From Brucella daejeonensis (GTDB lineage: Bacteria > Pseudomonadota > Alphaproteobacteria > Rhizobiales > Rhizobiaceae): a stretch of DNA of 64,000 bases. The translations under genes were made by a program, and so were the position numbers. Under the pieces are notes generated by a model. The model was not told the DNA's origin. It made no database searches and saw only the letters and a list, made by a program, of their open reading frames with translations. The DNA lies in the NCBI RefSeq assembly GCF_014199265.1, contig NZ_JACIJG010000004.1, forward strand, positions 248,001 through 312,000. Direction: 5' to 3'. Shown in pieces: positions 27,935 to 38,179 of this stretch. Position 1 is the first letter of the stretch; every line of letters starts with the position of its first letter.

Positions 27935-28755
27935 CACGCGACGAGGACGAAATCGAACAGAGCGCAGCGCCTCTGCTTGAGCACCTGATCGAACTGCGCC
28001 GCCGCCTGATCTGGGCAATTCTGGCATTTTTCGTGGCATTCGTATTGTGCTTCATCTACGCCAAGCAACTCTTCAATCTGCTGGTGGTTCCCTACCAGTG
28101 GGCGATCGACTGGGCCGGAATGGATCGCAGCAAGGCGGAACTGATCTATACCGCGCCGCAGGAATTCTTTTTTACCCAGGTGAAGGTAGCGATGTTCGGC
28201 GGGGTGGTTCTGGCCTTCCCGGTGATCGCCGCGCAGATTTACAAATTCGTGGCGCCGGGCCTCTACAAGCACGAGCGCATGGCTTTCCTGCCGTTTCTGA
28301 TCGCATCGCCCCTTCTGTTTTTGCTGGGCGGCGCGCTTGTCTATTTCTTCTTCACGCCCATGGTGATGTGGTTCTTCCTTGCCATGCAGCAAACTGGCGG
28401 CGACGGTGAAGTGCAGATTTCGCTCCTGCCGAAAGTCTCGGAATATCTCAGCCTCATCATGACGCTTATCTTCGCGTTCGGTCTGGTGTTCCAGCTGCCG
28501 GTCGTCACCAGCCTGATGGCGCGTGTGGGGCTGGTGACTTCCGCCGGTCTGAGAGACAAGCGCAAATATGCCATCGTTATCGCTTTCGTGGTCGCCGCCG
28601 TGCTCACGCCGCCAGATCCGGCGAGCCAGATCGGCCTTGCCTTGCCGACGATCCTTCTCTACGAGATTTCCATTATTGCGGCTCGCATGATCGAAAAGAA
28701 GCGGAATGAGGCGCAGGCTGCGACCGACGCCGAGAATAACGCTTCATCGTCCTGA
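27931..28755 (+). CDS. tatC: Sec-independent protein translocase TatC
   Basis: A 274-residue membrane protein with six predicted helices. HLIELRRRLIWA, the diagnostic N-terminal TatC motif, is at 19-30, and FFTQVKVAMFGG and AAVLTPPDPASQ follow. It binds twin-arginine signals with TatB. The start is a GTG (27931) overlapping the tatB stop in GTGA, so translation is coupled. Confidence 0.95.
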   Translation: MTRDEDEIEQSAAPLLEHLIELRRRLIWAILAFFVAFVLCFIYAKQLFNLLVVPYQWAIDWAGMDRSKAELIYTAPQEFFFTQVKVAMFGGVVLAFPVIAAQIYKFVAPGLYKHERMAFLPFLIASPLLFLLGGALVYFFFTPMVMWFFLAMQQTGGDGEVQISLLPKVSEYLSLIMTLIFAFGLVFQLPVVTSLMARVGLVTSAGLRDKRKYAIVIAFVVAAVLTPPDPASQIGLALPTILLYEISIIAARMIEKKRNEAQAATDAENNASSS

Positions 28756-28830
28756 CTTGTCGCGGTGATTCTTCGAGGTCGCAATCTGTGCGACCTCGCT
28801 TGTGTTCAATTTCACGAAACGGCTTTTCCC

Positions 28831-30114
28831 ATGCTCGACATCAAATGGATACGCGAAAACCCTGAAACCCTCGACAATGCGCTCGCCAAGCGCGGGGCTC
28901 AGTCGCTGTCGTCCGAGCTGATCGCGCTTGACGAAAAGCGTCGCGAACACGTCGGTAAGGTCCAGGCCGCACAGGAGCGCCGCAATGCCGCCTCGAAGGA
29001 AATCGGCAAGGCTATGGCCGCAAAGGATACGGCCACCGCTGACAGGCTGAAGGCGGAAGTCGGCGAGTTGAAGGACTTTCTCGCGCAGGCCGAGGACGAA
29101 GAGCGTCGCCTGACCCGGGCCTTGACCGACGCATTGTCGACCATTCCCAACATTCCGCTCGAAGATGTGCCGCTTGGCAAGGACGAGAACGACAATGTGG
29201 AAGTCCGCCGCATCGGCAATCAGCGCAATTTTTCCTTCCAGCCGAAGGAACATTTCGAACTGGGCGAGGCGCTCGGATACATGGATTTTGAGCGTGCCGC
29301 CAAGCTCGCCGGTGCTCGTTTCACGGTCCTGAAGGGGCCGCTTGCACGGCTTGAACGTGCGCTGGGCCAGTTCATGCTCGACCTGCACACGGTAGAACAC
29401 GGTTTTACCGAGACGATGCCGCCGCTGATGGTGCGCGACGAGGCGGTTTACGGGACCGGTCAGTTGCCCAAGTTTTCTGAAGACCTGTTCCGCACGACGG
29501 ATGGGCGTTGGCTCATCCCGACGGCGGAAGTTCCGCTGACGAATCTGGTCGCGGACGAGATCGTCGATGCAAAGACGCTTCCGCAACGCTACACGGCCCT
29601 GACCCCGTGCTTCCGCTCGGAAGCCGGTTCGGCCGGTCGCGATACGCGCGGTATGCTGCGCCAGCACCAGTTCCTCAAGGTCGAAATGGTGTCCATCACC
29701 GATGCCGAAAGCGCAATCGAAGAGCATGAGCGCATGACGGCTTGCGCGGAAGAAGTGCTGAAGCGCCTCGGCTTGCCGTTCCGCACCGTGGTTCTGTGCG
29801 CCGGCGACATGGGCTTCGGCGCGCAGAAAACTTACGATATCGAGGTCTGGCTGCCGGGCCAGAATAGCTATCGCGAAATCTCGAGCTGCTCGGTCTGCGG
29901 CGATTTCCAGGGGCGCCGCATGAATGCCCGCTACCGGCCCGAGGGCGAAAAATCGACCCGCTTCGTGCATACGCTGAACGGTTCCGGTGTTGCGGTTGGC
30001 CGTGCGCTCATCGCTGTCATGGAGAATTATCAGGAAGAAGATGGCAGCATTCATATTCCTGAAGCATTGCAGCCATACATGGGCGGCCTCACGCGGATCG
30101 AGAAGTCCGCGTGA
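28831..30114 (+). CDS. serS: Serine--tRNA ligase
   Basis: A 427-residue class II synthetase. The start at 28831 gives [20 protein letters not shown], the normal opening of the N-terminal coiled-coil arm (about 1-105) that grips the long variable arm of tRNA-Ser. Motif 2 is [20 protein letters not shown] and motif 3 contains [14 protein letters not shown]. It lies 75 bases behind tatC and 37 bases before surE, in the conserved serS-surE-pcm order of alphaproteobacteria. Confidence 0.97.
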   Translation: MLDIKWIRENPETLDNALAKRGAQSLSSELIALDEKRREHVGKVQAAQERRNAASKEIGKAMAAKDTATADRLKAEVGELKDFLAQAEDEERRLTRALTDALSTIPNIPLEDVPLGKDENDNVEVRRIGNQRNFSFQPKEHFELGEALGYMDFERAAKLAGARFTVLKGPLARLERALGQFMLDLHTVEHGFTETMPPLMVRDEAVYGTGQLPKFSEDLFRTTDGRWLIPTAEVPLTNLVADEIVDAKTLPQRYTALTPCFRSEAGSAGRDTRGMLRQHQFLKVEMVSITDAESAIEEHERMTACAEEVLKRLGLPFRTVVLCAGDMGFGAQKTYDIEVWLPGQNSYREISSCSVCGDFQGRRMNARYRPEGEKSTRFVHTLNGSGVAVGRALIAVMENYQEEDGSIHIPEALQPYMGGLTRIEKSA

Positions 30115-30151
30115 ATCGAAACAGACAATAGCCCGATGAAGGAGTGATGAC

Positions 30152-30919
30152 GTGCGAATTCTGCTGACGAACGATGACGGTATCCATGCTGAAGGCCTCG
30201 CAGTTCTGGAGCGGATCGCACGCAAGCTCTCCGATGACGTCTGGGTGGTGGCGCCGGAAACGGACCAGAGTGGCCTTGCGCATTCGCTGACCTTGTCCGA
30301 ACCGCTTCGTCTTCGCCAGATTGACGACCGCCATTTTGCACTGCGTGGCACACCGACCGATTGCGTGATCATGGGCGTGCGCCATGTGCTGCCGGGTGCT
30401 CCCGATCTGGTTCTGTCCGGGGTCAATTCCGGTGCCAATATCGCCGACGACGTCACCTATTCGGGCACGGTCGCCGGGGCCATGGAAGGCACGCTTCTCG
30501 GCGTTCCTTCCATCGCGCTTTCGCAGGAATATGAATATGAAGGCGACCGCCGCATCGTTCCCTGGGAGACGGCGGAAACCCATGCGCCTGACCTGATCCG
30601 CAAGCTGATCGATGCCGGATGGCCGGAAGGCGTTCTCCTGAACCTCAATTTTCCCAACTGCGGAGTGGATGAAGTCAAGGGAACACGCGTCACCGCGCAG
30701 GGCAAGCTCAGCCATGATGCCCGCCTCGATGAGCGCCGCGACGGGCGCGGATTTCCTTATTTCTGGCTTCATTTCGGTCGTGGGAAGGCTCCTGTGGCGG
30801 ACGACAGCGACATCGCTGCAATTCGTTCCGACTGCATTTCGGTAACGCCGCTGCATCTTGACCTGACCGCGCATAAGGTTCGCGCGGAATTGAGTGCTGC
30901 AATCGGGGTTGAAGCATGA
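30152..30919 (+). CDS. surE: 5'/3'-nucleotidase SurE
   Basis: A 255-residue metal-dependent phosphatase that removes phosphate from nucleoside monophosphates; linked to stationary survival. [15 protein letters not shown] at the N-terminus has the metal-binding Asp pair (8-9); [19 protein letters not shown] supplies Ser and Asn ligands. The start is GTG at 30152 behind GAAGGAG. Its TGA overlaps the pcm ATG (ATGA). Confidence 0.96.
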   Translation: MRILLTNDDGIHAEGLAVLERIARKLSDDVWVVAPETDQSGLAHSLTLSEPLRLRQIDDRHFALRGTPTDCVIMGVRHVLPGAPDLVLSGVNSGANIADDVTYSGTVAGAMEGTLLGVPSIALSQEYEYEGDRRIVPWETAETHAPDLIRKLIDAGWPEGVLLNLNFPNCGVDEVKGTRVTAQGKLSHDARLDERRDGRGFPYFWLHFGRGKAPVADDSDIAAIRSDCISVTPLHLDLTAHKVRAELSAAIGVEA

Positions 30920-31584
30920 GGCAGGCACTGTCTGAGCGCCCAAGGCTTTCGGACAAGGAAGGCTTCGCTTCCTTCGTTTTGCGGATGCGTGGATACGGGA
31001 TTGACGATCCGCGCCTGTTCGCCGCCATCGAATCCACGCCGCGCCAGAACTTTCTGGCGTCGTCCTGGTCCCATCTTGCCTATAGTTCCCGTACCGTTCC
31101 GCTCGACTGCGGGGAGTATATGGAGGGGATCGACGATCAGGCCCGGGCTATCGCGGCGCTCAGACTGGAGCCGGGGCATCGCGTACTTGAGATCGGGACG
31201 GGTTCCGGCTTCACCGCTGCGGTAATGTCGTCGCTTGCCGGACGCATCACCACAGTCGAACGTTATCGCAAGCTCTGCGACCGTGCATTGCAGCAGTTCG
31301 TCTCGCTGAAACGCGAAAACATCGTGCTCAAACATACGGACGGTCGTCACGGTATGCCGGGAGGCCCTTTCGATCGTATCCTGGTCTGGCTTGCCTTTGA
31401 GGAGGTACCGCGCCAATTTGTCGAGTTGCTGGCGACCAACGGGGTACTGATCGCGCCGATAGGGCCGGGTGACGGGCCGCAGGTCATGACCCGGATTGGC
31501 AAGATCGGCAGCCGCTTCGAACAGGAGGACCTCATGACGGTCCGCTACCAGCCTTTTATCGAAGGCGTCTCGTCCGTTCTGTGA
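30916..31584 (+). CDS. pcm: Protein-L-isoaspartate O-methyltransferase
   Basis: A 222-residue AdoMet-dependent methyltransferase that repairs isoaspartyl damage in proteins. [19 protein letters not shown] is the AdoMet-binding motif I; the N-terminal [10 protein letters not shown] and the [14 protein letters not shown] segment match bacterial PCMT. Overlaps surE by four bases, forming the common surE-pcm pair; an NlpD-like gene follows 165 bases downstream, also as in many proteobacteria. Confidence 0.92.
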   Translation: MRQALSERPRLSDKEGFASFVLRMRGYGIDDPRLFAAIESTPRQNFLASSWSHLAYSSRTVPLDCGEYMEGIDDQARAIAALRLEPGHRVLEIGTGSGFTAAVMSSLAGRITTVERYRKLCDRALQQFVSLKRENIVLKHTDGRHGMPGGPFDRILVWLAFEEVPRQFVELLATNGVLIAPIGPGDGPQVMTRIGKIGSRFEQEDLMTVRYQPFIEGVSSVL

Positions 31585-31749
31585 AATCCCCGCCAGTCAT
31601 ACGGGCGAAATCATGGGTTTCCGGCAGAACCGGGGTCGCAATCATTCGCTTATGGTATTTAATTGGTGAATCTTTTTTCGCGAATCGACCGTTCTTAACC
31701 AGAGAGTAACATTAACGCGTTTTAATCAGTCCTACTGAGTTTTTCGAGT

Positions 31750-33042
31750 ATGGGCGAGTTGAACATGCGTTTACAGATTTTGCAGCACACGTCTGAACGT
31801 CTCCTGCGGAATGTCGCGATCGTTCTGATCGCCGGTTTTGGCGCCGGGTGCAGTGCCGATACGATGCGCTTCACGGACGGTATCAGCACGGGCTCTACGT
31901 CCAGTCAGCGTGTTATGCAGCAACCGGCAGGCGATCTTTATGCTTCAGCAGCACCTGTTGCTTCAGCGCCTCCGGTTTCCAGCGGTTCCGTTCAGCGCAA
32001 TTCTTTGCCGCCGGTGTCTTCCGCGCCGATGGCCGCGCCGGTAGCAGCGGCCTCCAATCAGGTGCAGAACCAGGTAGGGCAGGCGCAGGATATGGCTGCG
32101 GCGCGTGTAAACAGCACAGTCAATACTGCCCAGACCAAGGTAGCGAGCGCGGCGACCGTTACGCGCAACACCGTCAACGGCGCACAGGAAAAGGTTCTCG
32201 GACAGATTCCGGCGCCGACGACGCCGCGCGCGGCTGGCAACAATGTTGCCGTCGTCCCGCAGGCTCCCGCCGTCAACGGACAGAAATCTTCGCCAACCGT
32301 TGCGGCGTCAGCGGGAACGAGCGCGGCAATGCCGCCTGCATCCAGCGGCGCCTACACGGTGAAGAGCGGCGATTCGCTGTATTCCATCGCGCAGAAGCAC
32401 AGCATCCCGGTCGAACAGTTGAAAAAGGCCAATGGCCTGAGCAATGGCGTTATCCGCGTCGGACAGTCGCTCGTCATTCCTTCCGCGTCAGCTCCGGTCG
32501 CGACGAAAGTTGCCGCCGTCTCGCAGACACCTGAAAATCCGGCCAAGACGGCGACCGCGCCGGCCGCAAACGCCAATGTAAAGCCTTACACGCCGCCGCA
32601 GGCGAGCAACAAGGTGATTGAGGAAGCCGAGAAGGATCAGGCAGCAGCACCTTCTTCCACCGGTATTTCCCAGATGCGCTGGCCGGTCAGGGGTCGCATT
32701 CTGGCAAGCTTTGGTCAGCGTGAAGGTACATCTGTAAGTGATGGTATCGACATCATGGTCCCGGAAGGGACTTCGGTGAAAGCGGCTGAAAATGGCGTTG
32801 TCATCTATGCGGGCGACGGCCTGAAGGAATTCGGACAAACGGTTCTGATCCGTCACGACAACGGCCTTGTCACCGTCTATGGCCATAACAGCAAGATCAT
32901 GGTTCAGCGTGGACAGAAGGTTCGCCGTGGCGAGGAAATCGCAAAGTCGGGCATGAGCGGCAATGCGAAGTCTCCCAAGCTGCACTTCGAGGTGCGCAAG
33001 AACTCCGCGCCGGTCAATCCTTCCAAATATCTGGAAGCCTGA
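31750..33042 (+). CDS. NlpD-like lipoprotein, LysM plus degenerate M23 (LytM) domain
   Basis: A 430-residue protein (ATG at 31765 is an alternative start). A hydrophobic stretch ending GFGAGC suggests a lipoprotein with Cys34. A Ser/Ala/Pro-rich linker leads to LysM (about 201-245, YTVKSGDSLYSIAQKHSIPV) and a LytM domain (about 308-430). The zinc motif is degenerate: the usual HxGID reads SDGID, and HLHFEV reads KLHFEV, while YGHNS is kept. This fits a non-catalytic NlpD/EnvC-type activator of cell-wall amidases; an AMIN-type amidase lies at 57647-58909. Gene order pcm-nlpD is conserved. Confidence 0.88.
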   Translation: MGELNMRLQILQHTSERLLRNVAIVLIAGFGAGCSADTMRFTDGISTGSTSSQRVMQQPAGDLYASAAPVASAPPVSSGSVQRNSLPPVSSAPMAAPVAAASNQVQNQVGQAQDMAAARVNSTVNTAQTKVASAATVTRNTVNGAQEKVLGQIPAPTTPRAAGNNVAVVPQAPAVNGQKSSPTVAASAGTSAAMPPASSGAYTVKSGDSLYSIAQKHSIPVEQLKKANGLSNGVIRVGQSLVIPSASAPVATKVAAVSQTPENPAKTATAPAANANVKPYTPPQASNKVIEEAEKDQAAAPSSTGISQMRWPVRGRILASFGQREGTSVSDGIDIMVPEGTSVKAAENGVVIYAGDGLKEFGQTVLIRHDNGLVTVYGHNSKIMVQRGQKVRRGEEIAKSGMSGNAKSPKLHFEVRKNSAPVNPSKYLEA

Positions 33043-33064
33043 TCGAGAACAGGACGAATGAGTT

Positions 33065-33092
33065 AAAGGCGGGCCTGGTGCCCGCCTTTTTA
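33065..33092. terminator. Terminator between the NlpD-like and DUF815 genes
   Basis: Perfect 10-base arms AAAGGCGGGC/GCCCGCCTTT with a 5-base loop and a T-run. It serves the plus-strand gene and faces the convergent ATPase gene. Confidence 0.88.
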
Positions 33093-33100
33093 AGCTGGTG

Positions 33101-33964
33101 TTACATGGCGACGCCGAGGCGACCCGCCAAATCCTGAATGTATTGCCAGGCGACACGACCGGAGCGATTGCCGCGCGTGGTCGACCACTCCAGTGCCTCG
33201 GCGTGCATTTTTTCAGGATCGTAAGCCAATTTGAAATGCGCCGCATAGCCGTCGACCATGGCGAGATAATCGTCCTGACTGCACTTGTGGAAACCGAGCC
33301 AAAGCCCGAAACGGTCGGAAAGCGAGACTTTTTCCTCGATGGCCTCGGACGGATTGATCGCGGTCGAGCGTTCATTGTCGATCATGTCGCGTGGCATGAG
33401 ATGCCTGCGGTTGGACGTGGCATAGAAGATCACGTTACCCGGTCGGCCTTCGACGCCACCTTCAAGTGCTGCCTTCAGCGACTTGTAGGACGTGTCGTCA
33501 TGATCGAATGAAAGGTCGTCGCAGAAGAGGATGAAGCGATAGGACGCTTCCTTTATCAGATTCATGAGCGTCGGGAGACTGTCGATATCTTCGCGGTGAA
33601 TCTCGACCAGCTTGATCGGATTGCGATCCGCCAGTTCCGCATTCACGCTGGCCTGAACCGCCTTCACGAGCGAGGACTTGCCCATGCCGCGCGCGCCCCA
33701 GAGCAGCACATTGTTCGCCGGAAAGCCCTTTGCGAAACGCCGGGTGTTGTCCACAAGCTGGTCGCGCACCAGATCCACGCCGCGGATCAGCGTGATGTCC
33801 ACTCGGTTTACACGCCTGACCGGATCAAGCGTCAGGCGCTCGGGAGCCCAGACAAAGCAGTCTGCGGCATCGAGGTCGGGTGTTTTGGCTTCCGGCGGCG
33901 CGATGCGCTCCAGTGCGGCGATCAAACGGTCCAGTTTCTGGCTGAGTATGTCTTCGGTCGTCAT
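33101..33964 (-). CDS. DUF815 family AAA-type ATPase
   Basis: A 287-residue P-loop ATPase. The ATG at 33964 (MTTEDILSQKLDRLIAALER) is preferred; the longer frame reads into the yajC leader. Walker A is GARGMGKSS (90-98) and Walker B is RFILFCDDLSF (about 143-153); YATSNRRHLMPRDMIDNE and a RGNRSGRVAWQ C-terminal helix match DUF815. The cellular role is unknown; these proteins are widespread in alphaproteobacteria next to yajC-secDF. Divergent from yajC. Confidence 0.88.
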   Translation of the reverse strand: MTTEDILSQKLDRLIAALERIAPPEAKTPDLDAADCFVWAPERLTLDPVRRVNRVDITLIRGVDLVRDQLVDNTRRFAKGFPANNVLLWGARGMGKSSLVKAVQASVNAELADRNPIKLVEIHREDIDSLPTLMNLIKEASYRFILFCDDLSFDHDDTSYKSLKAALEGGVEGRPGNVIFYATSNRRHLMPRDMIDNERSTAINPSEAIEEKVSLSDRFGLWLGFHKCSQDDYLAMVDGYAAHFKLAYDPEKMHAEALEWSTTRGNRSGRVAWQYIQDLAGRLGVAM

Positions 33965-34122
33965 TTCATGCCCTTGATGATGGGGTAACACGCTTAACAT
34001 GTCACAGCGGAAGCGAAAAGTGTGCGAGCTTGGCGCAGGCGGGGTCATCGCGGTTGCAATTGGCGCGCCAACCATTGTAATGCCGTTAATAATTTGTCTT
34101 TGAGACTTCAGAGGAGTTCCTA

Positions 34123-34464
34123 ATGTTCGCAACACCGGCTTTCGCTCAAGCACCTGGCGGCGCTGTAGGACCAGATATGCTCATGAGCATTCTGCCGTTC
34201 ATCCTGATCTTCGTGATCATGTATTTCCTGATCATCCGCCCGCAGCGGACCCAGATGAAGAAGCGTCAGGAAATGCTGGGCCAGGTACGTCGCGGCGACA
34301 CGGTCGTCACCGGCGGCGGTATCGTCGGCAAGGTCCAGAAAGTGGTTGATGACAACGAACTCGAAGTCGAAATCGCCGATGGTGTCCGTATTCGCGTTCT
34401 GCGCAGCAGCCTCATGGATGTGCGCGTGAAAGGCGAACCTGTCGCCGACAACAAGAACAAGTAG
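34123..34464 (+). CDS. yajC: Preprotein translocase subunit YajC
   Basis: A 113-residue protein with one membrane helix (about 20-40, LMSILPFILIFVIMYFLIIRP) and a small cytoplasmic domain with RPQRTQMKKRQEML and GDTVVTGGGIVGKV. YajC associates with SecDF and YidC at the translocon. It is followed by secDF after 162 bases containing an 11-bp perfect hairpin. Confidence 0.95.
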   Translation: MFATPAFAQAPGGAVGPDMLMSILPFILIFVIMYFLIIRPQRTQMKKRQEMLGQVRRGDTVVTGGGIVGKVQKVVDDNELEVEIADGVRIRVLRSSLMDVRVKGEPVADNKNK

Positions 34465-34481
34465 GTCTCTTCAGGACCGAA

Positions 34482-34515
34482 CAGGCCCCGGTAAGCTTTT
34501 CATAACCGGGGCCTG
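34482..34515 (+). promoter_or_regulatory. 11-bp hairpin between yajC and secDF
   Basis: Arms CAGGCCCCGGT (34482-34492) and ACCGGGGCCTG (34505-34515), 12-base loop, no following U-tract. Probably an mRNA-processing or stability hairpin, or a Rho-independent remnant, between co-transcribed genes. Confidence 0.5.
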
Positions 34516-34626
34516 CACATTATTCGGCAGGCGCTGAAAGCGGGCGCCCGACCATGGGCCGGAGAGCGGTTCACGACAGGTGAGCTCCGGCGTGCTCTAT
34601 CCAAGCTGATACGGAATTGCTGCTCT

Positions 34627-36903
34627 ATGCTCTATTTTTCACGCTGGAAATCTGCCCTGATCTGGCTCGCGGTTCTCGTCAGCTTCGTCATCGCATCCCC
34701 CAATTTTTTCTCGCGTGAAACGCTGGCAAACCTGCCTGGCTTTTTGCCGAAGCAGCAGATCGCCCTCGGGCTGGATCTTTCCGGCGGTTCGCGTCTCATC
34801 CTGCAAGTGCAGAATCCGGGGGCGGACGGCCTCAAACGCACGGCCGATATCATGCGGCAGCGCCTTGAAGAGCTTGGCTATGGCAAGCCTCTCGTGGAAG
34901 AGGAACATCGCAACCAGATTCGCGTTGAGGTTCCCGGCGTCTATGATGCTCAGCTTCTGAAGGACATTCTCAGCGTCCGAGGTGATTTCTCGTTCCGAAC
35001 GGTCGATAGCTCCATGTCGCCGGACGATGCCATTCGCGGCGCTCCGCCGGCCGATAGCGAGGTCATCTATTCCTATGACGATCCGCCGGTTGGCTACCTC
35101 GTCAAGAAGACCCCGATTCTGGTCGGCGCCAATGTCACCGATGCCAAGGCGACGCTTTCGGCGGATGATAACGAACCTGTCATCACCCTCACGCTTGACG
35201 ATGCCGGTCGCCGGAAACTTGCCGAGGCGACTTCGAATCTCATCGGCGGCAGTTTCGCAATCGTCGTGGACAATCAGATCGTTTCGGCTCCCGCCGTGGA
35301 CGAAAAGCTCGATACGAACGAATTGGAGATTTCCGGCGCATTCGACCTGCAAGCCGCCAACAATATGGCTGTCGTGCTGCGTTCAGGTGCGTTGCCGCAA
35401 GGCGTATCGGTTCTCGAAGAGCGAACCATTGCTTCGGCCCTTGGCGAGGATTACGCCAGCGCGGCGGCAATGGCTGCCTTGCTGGCAGCGCTGCTGGTCG
35501 GTCTCTTCATGATTCTGTCCTACGGTCTCCTCGGCGTGATCGCCATGGTTGCGCTTGCGGTCGACGTCATCGTTCTGATGGCTGTGCTGTCGTTGGTCGG
35601 TGGTTCCATAAGTCTCGCCAGCATTGCGGGTCTGGTCCTGACCATCGGTCTGGTCGTCGACGCTCATATCCTCATCTACGAACGTGTGCGCGAAGATCGC
35701 CGCAAAGGCTATTCGGTCGTGCAGGCGATGGAGTCCGGCTTCTATCGTGCGCTGTCGACCATCGTCGATGCGAACCTGACGACGCTTATCGCGGCGCTCG
35801 TTCTGTTCCTGCTCGGGTCGGGGACTGTGCACGGTTTTGCGCTGACGGTGGCGGTCGGCATCGGCACGACACTCTTCACCACGCTCACGTTTACACGATT
35901 GCTGATCGCGCAATGGGTGCGAACCGCCCGGCCGAAAGAGATTCCGAAGCGCCGCCTGAAGCTTGTGCCGACGGTGACGCATATCCCGTTCATGCGTCTG
36001 CAATTCGTGACGCTCGGCATTTCGGTGCTGGCATGTGCCATCGTGGTCGCGCTTTTTGTCAATATAGGCTTGAATTACGGCATTGATTTCCGCGGCGGGT
36101 CGATGGTCGAATTGCAGGCCCGCAGCGGCGACGCCAATCTGGAGGACATCAATGAGCGGCTTTCGGAGTTGAATATCGACAGCGCGCATGTCCTGCCTGC
36201 GAAATCGCCCCGCTCCGCCCTTGTCATCATCGGCAGCCAGGAAGTCGGCGACGACGCGGAGCAGACTGTTGCGGTGAAGCTTCGCGGAGAATTCGAACAG
36301 GATTATTCCTTCCAGCGGGTGGAAGTCGTCGGCCCCACGGTTTCCGAGCAGCTTTCACGCGCAGGCATTCTGGCCGTCATATTGTCGCTGATCGGCATCT
36401 TCATCTATGTCTGGGTCCGTTTCCGCTGGCAGCTCGCGCTCGGCGCAGTGCTTTCGACCCTGCACGACGTCATCATCCTCGCGGGCATGTTCATCATCTT
36501 CCGCATGGAATTCAATCTCTGGAGCGTTGCGGCCATTTTGACGATCATCGGCTATTCGCTGAACGATACGGTGGTCATTTACGACCGCGTGCGCGAAAAT
36601 CTGCGCCGCTACAAGAGCGCACCGCTACCGGCGATCATCGATGCTTCGATCAATCAGACGCTGTCCCGCACCTTGCCGACATCTTTTGTGACTTTTCTGG
36701 CGCATATCCCGCTTTATGCTTTCGGGGGCACGGAAATTCGCATGTTTGCGCTGGCGCTCAGTGTCGGTATCGTCGTCGCGACCTATTCGTCGATTTTCAT
36801 CGCCGCGCCGTTGCTGGTGCTGTTCGGGCTGAAGCCTCGCGATGCCGGGCATGACGATGCCATGGGTGACGAACTCGCTCAGTCGCTCAATCTGGAGAAC
36901 TGA
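34627..36903 (+). CDS. secDF: Fused protein translocase subunits SecD and SecF
   Basis: A 758-residue RND-family protein with about 12 membrane helices, the SecD half (1 to about 440) joined to the SecF half (about 460-758). It uses the proton gradient to pull exported proteins through SecYEG. SecD features are [14 protein letters not shown] (about 49-62), the P1 periplasmic domain and [19 protein letters not shown]; SecF features are [12 protein letters not shown] and [19 protein letters not shown]. It overlaps no gene; the next starts 2 bases later. Confidence 0.96.
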   Translation: MLYFSRWKSALIWLAVLVSFVIASPNFFSRETLANLPGFLPKQQIALGLDLSGGSRLILQVQNPGADGLKRTADIMRQRLEELGYGKPLVEEEHRNQIRVEVPGVYDAQLLKDILSVRGDFSFRTVDSSMSPDDAIRGAPPADSEVIYSYDDPPVGYLVKKTPILVGANVTDAKATLSADDNEPVITLTLDDAGRRKLAEATSNLIGGSFAIVVDNQIVSAPAVDEKLDTNELEISGAFDLQAANNMAVVLRSGALPQGVSVLEERTIASALGEDYASAAAMAALLAALLVGLFMILSYGLLGVIAMVALAVDVIVLMAVLSLVGGSISLASIAGLVLTIGLVVDAHILIYERVREDRRKGYSVVQAMESGFYRALSTIVDANLTTLIAALVLFLLGSGTVHGFALTVAVGIGTTLFTTLTFTRLLIAQWVRTARPKEIPKRRLKLVPTVTHIPFMRLQFVTLGISVLACAIVVALFVNIGLNYGIDFRGGSMVELQARSGDANLEDINERLSELNIDSAHVLPAKSPRSALVIIGSQEVGDDAEQTVAVKLRGEFEQDYSFQRVEVVGPTVSEQLSRAGILAVILSLIGIFIYVWVRFRWQLALGAVLSTLHDVIILAGMFIIFRMEFNLWSVAAILTIIGYSLNDTVVIYDRVRENLRRYKSAPLPAIIDASINQTLSRTLPTSFVTFLAHIPLYAFGGTEIRMFALALSVGIVVATYSSIFIAAPLLVLFGLKPRDAGHDDAMGDELAQSLNLEN

Positions 36904-36905
36904 GA

Positions 36906-37295
36906 ATGGCCAAGGGAATAGAAATACGCGATGCCCATTTTCCGGGGCGCGCACCCATCGACGCCTATGGTGACGGCGGGTTTCGTTTCGCCGAAATGTC
37001 GCATCGCGGCTCAATCTTGTGTCTGCCATCCGGCATTCACGGCTGGCAGCCTTCGACGCCGCCCATTCTGTCGCGCGCCGATCTCGGGCTTATCCTTGAA
37101 CAGGCTTCCGATATCGAGATACTCCTGGTCGGAACGGGTATGGATCTGCGCCGCATCCCCGACGATGTCCGCGCAATTTTGCGCGAGCACCGGATTTTGT
37201 CCGACCCGATGAGCACGGGAGCGGCCGTGCGCACCTATAATGTGCTTCTGGCTGAGGATCGCGCGGTTGCGGCGGCGCTGATTGCTGTAGACTGA
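36906..37295 (+). CDS. Mth938-like domain protein (NDUFAF3-related)
   Basis: A 129-residue protein with IEIRDAHFPGRAPIDAYGDGGFR, GWQP and LLVGTGMDLRRIPDDVR, the signature of the Mth938/DUF498 family, whose mitochondrial member NDUFAF3 helps assemble respiratory complex I. It starts 2 bases after secDF and ends 4 bases before the squalene-synthase-like gene, so all three form one operon. No catalytic site is known for the family. Confidence 0.88.
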   Translation: MAKGIEIRDAHFPGRAPIDAYGDGGFRFAEMSHRGSILCLPSGIHGWQPSTPPILSRADLGLILEQASDIEILLVGTGMDLRRIPDDVRAILREHRILSDPMSTGAAVRTYNVLLAEDRAVAAALIAVD

Positions 37296-37299
37296 CATC

Positions 37300-38133
37300 A
37301 TGAATGAGAATGATGCACACTGCCTGGCGTTGCTTCGCGAAGCCGACCGGGATCGTTATCTGACGGTGCTCTATGCGCCGCAGGACAAGCGCGGCGCTCT
37401 TGCCGCGCTCTATGCTTTCAACGCCGAGGTCTCGCGTATCCGGGAACTGGTTCACGAACCGCTTCCGGGCGAGGTGAGGCTGCAATGGTGGCGTGACCTC
37501 CTCAACGGGGACGCGCGGGGCAGCGCTGAAGCTCATCCGGTAGCCGCGGCATTGATCGGAGCGATCGAGAAGTATGAACTTCCGCGCACTGCCTTCGATA
37601 ATTATTGCGAAGCCCGCATTTTCGACCTCTATGACGATCCGATGCCGAGCCGTAACGATTTCGAAGGCTATTGCGGAGAAACCGCATCGGCAATCATTCA
37701 ACTGGCGGGCTTGATACTGGACCGCGATGCTGCGCAGAACTTTGCGGAACTGGCCGGTCACGCCGGTGTGGCGCAAGCGGTTACGGGTCTGTTGCGTCTC
37801 TTGCCGATCCATCGCAGGCGAGGGCAGCTTTATGTTCCGGCCGATATGTTGCAGGCCGTCGGCGTTAGCCGCGACGTGTTTTTGAAAGGCGAAGACAAGG
37901 CGGCTGTCGAGCGTGTTATCAGCATCATGCTTGCCCTTGCGCGCGAACATCTGGCGGCTTTTGAACGAAGCAGGACGGAACTGCCCAAAAGCCTGACCCC
38001 GGCCTTCCTGCCGCTGGCGCTTGTACCTGCCTATCTCAAGGCAATAGAGCGTCTGGGTGCGCAGGCTGTGGACAGGGTGGCCGATATTTCGGCCATCCGT
38101 AAACAATGGCTCATGTTGAGAGCGAATTTCTGA
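37300..38133 (+). CDS. Squalene/phytoene synthase-fold protein (NDUFAF6-like)
   Basis: A 277-residue all-helical prenyltransferase-fold protein. The first Asp-rich motif of true synthases is replaced (LYAFNAEVSRIRELV), and in the second helix region VTGLLRLLPIHRRRGQLYVP lacks the DxxxD pattern, though the LPxHRxRGxLYxP stretch is kept. This is the pattern of NDUFAF6, a complex I assembly factor, not of a catalytic terpenoid enzyme. Its place right after the NDUFAF3-like gene strengthens this. No carotenoid or hopanoid genes are near. Confidence 0.82.
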   Translation: MNENDAHCLALLREADRDRYLTVLYAPQDKRGALAALYAFNAEVSRIRELVHEPLPGEVRLQWWRDLLNGDARGSAEAHPVAAALIGAIEKYELPRTAFDNYCEARIFDLYDDPMPSRNDFEGYCGETASAIIQLAGLILDRDAAQNFAELAGHAGVAQAVTGLLRLLPIHRRRGQLYVPADMLQAVGVSRDVFLKGEDKAAVERVISIMLALAREHLAAFERSRTELPKSLTPAFLPLALVPAYLKAIERLGAQAVDRVADISAIRKQWLMLRANF

Positions 38134-38179
38134 AACAGTTTGACTGGCTCCAGTTCATCTATTGAAGCCAGTCAGAATA

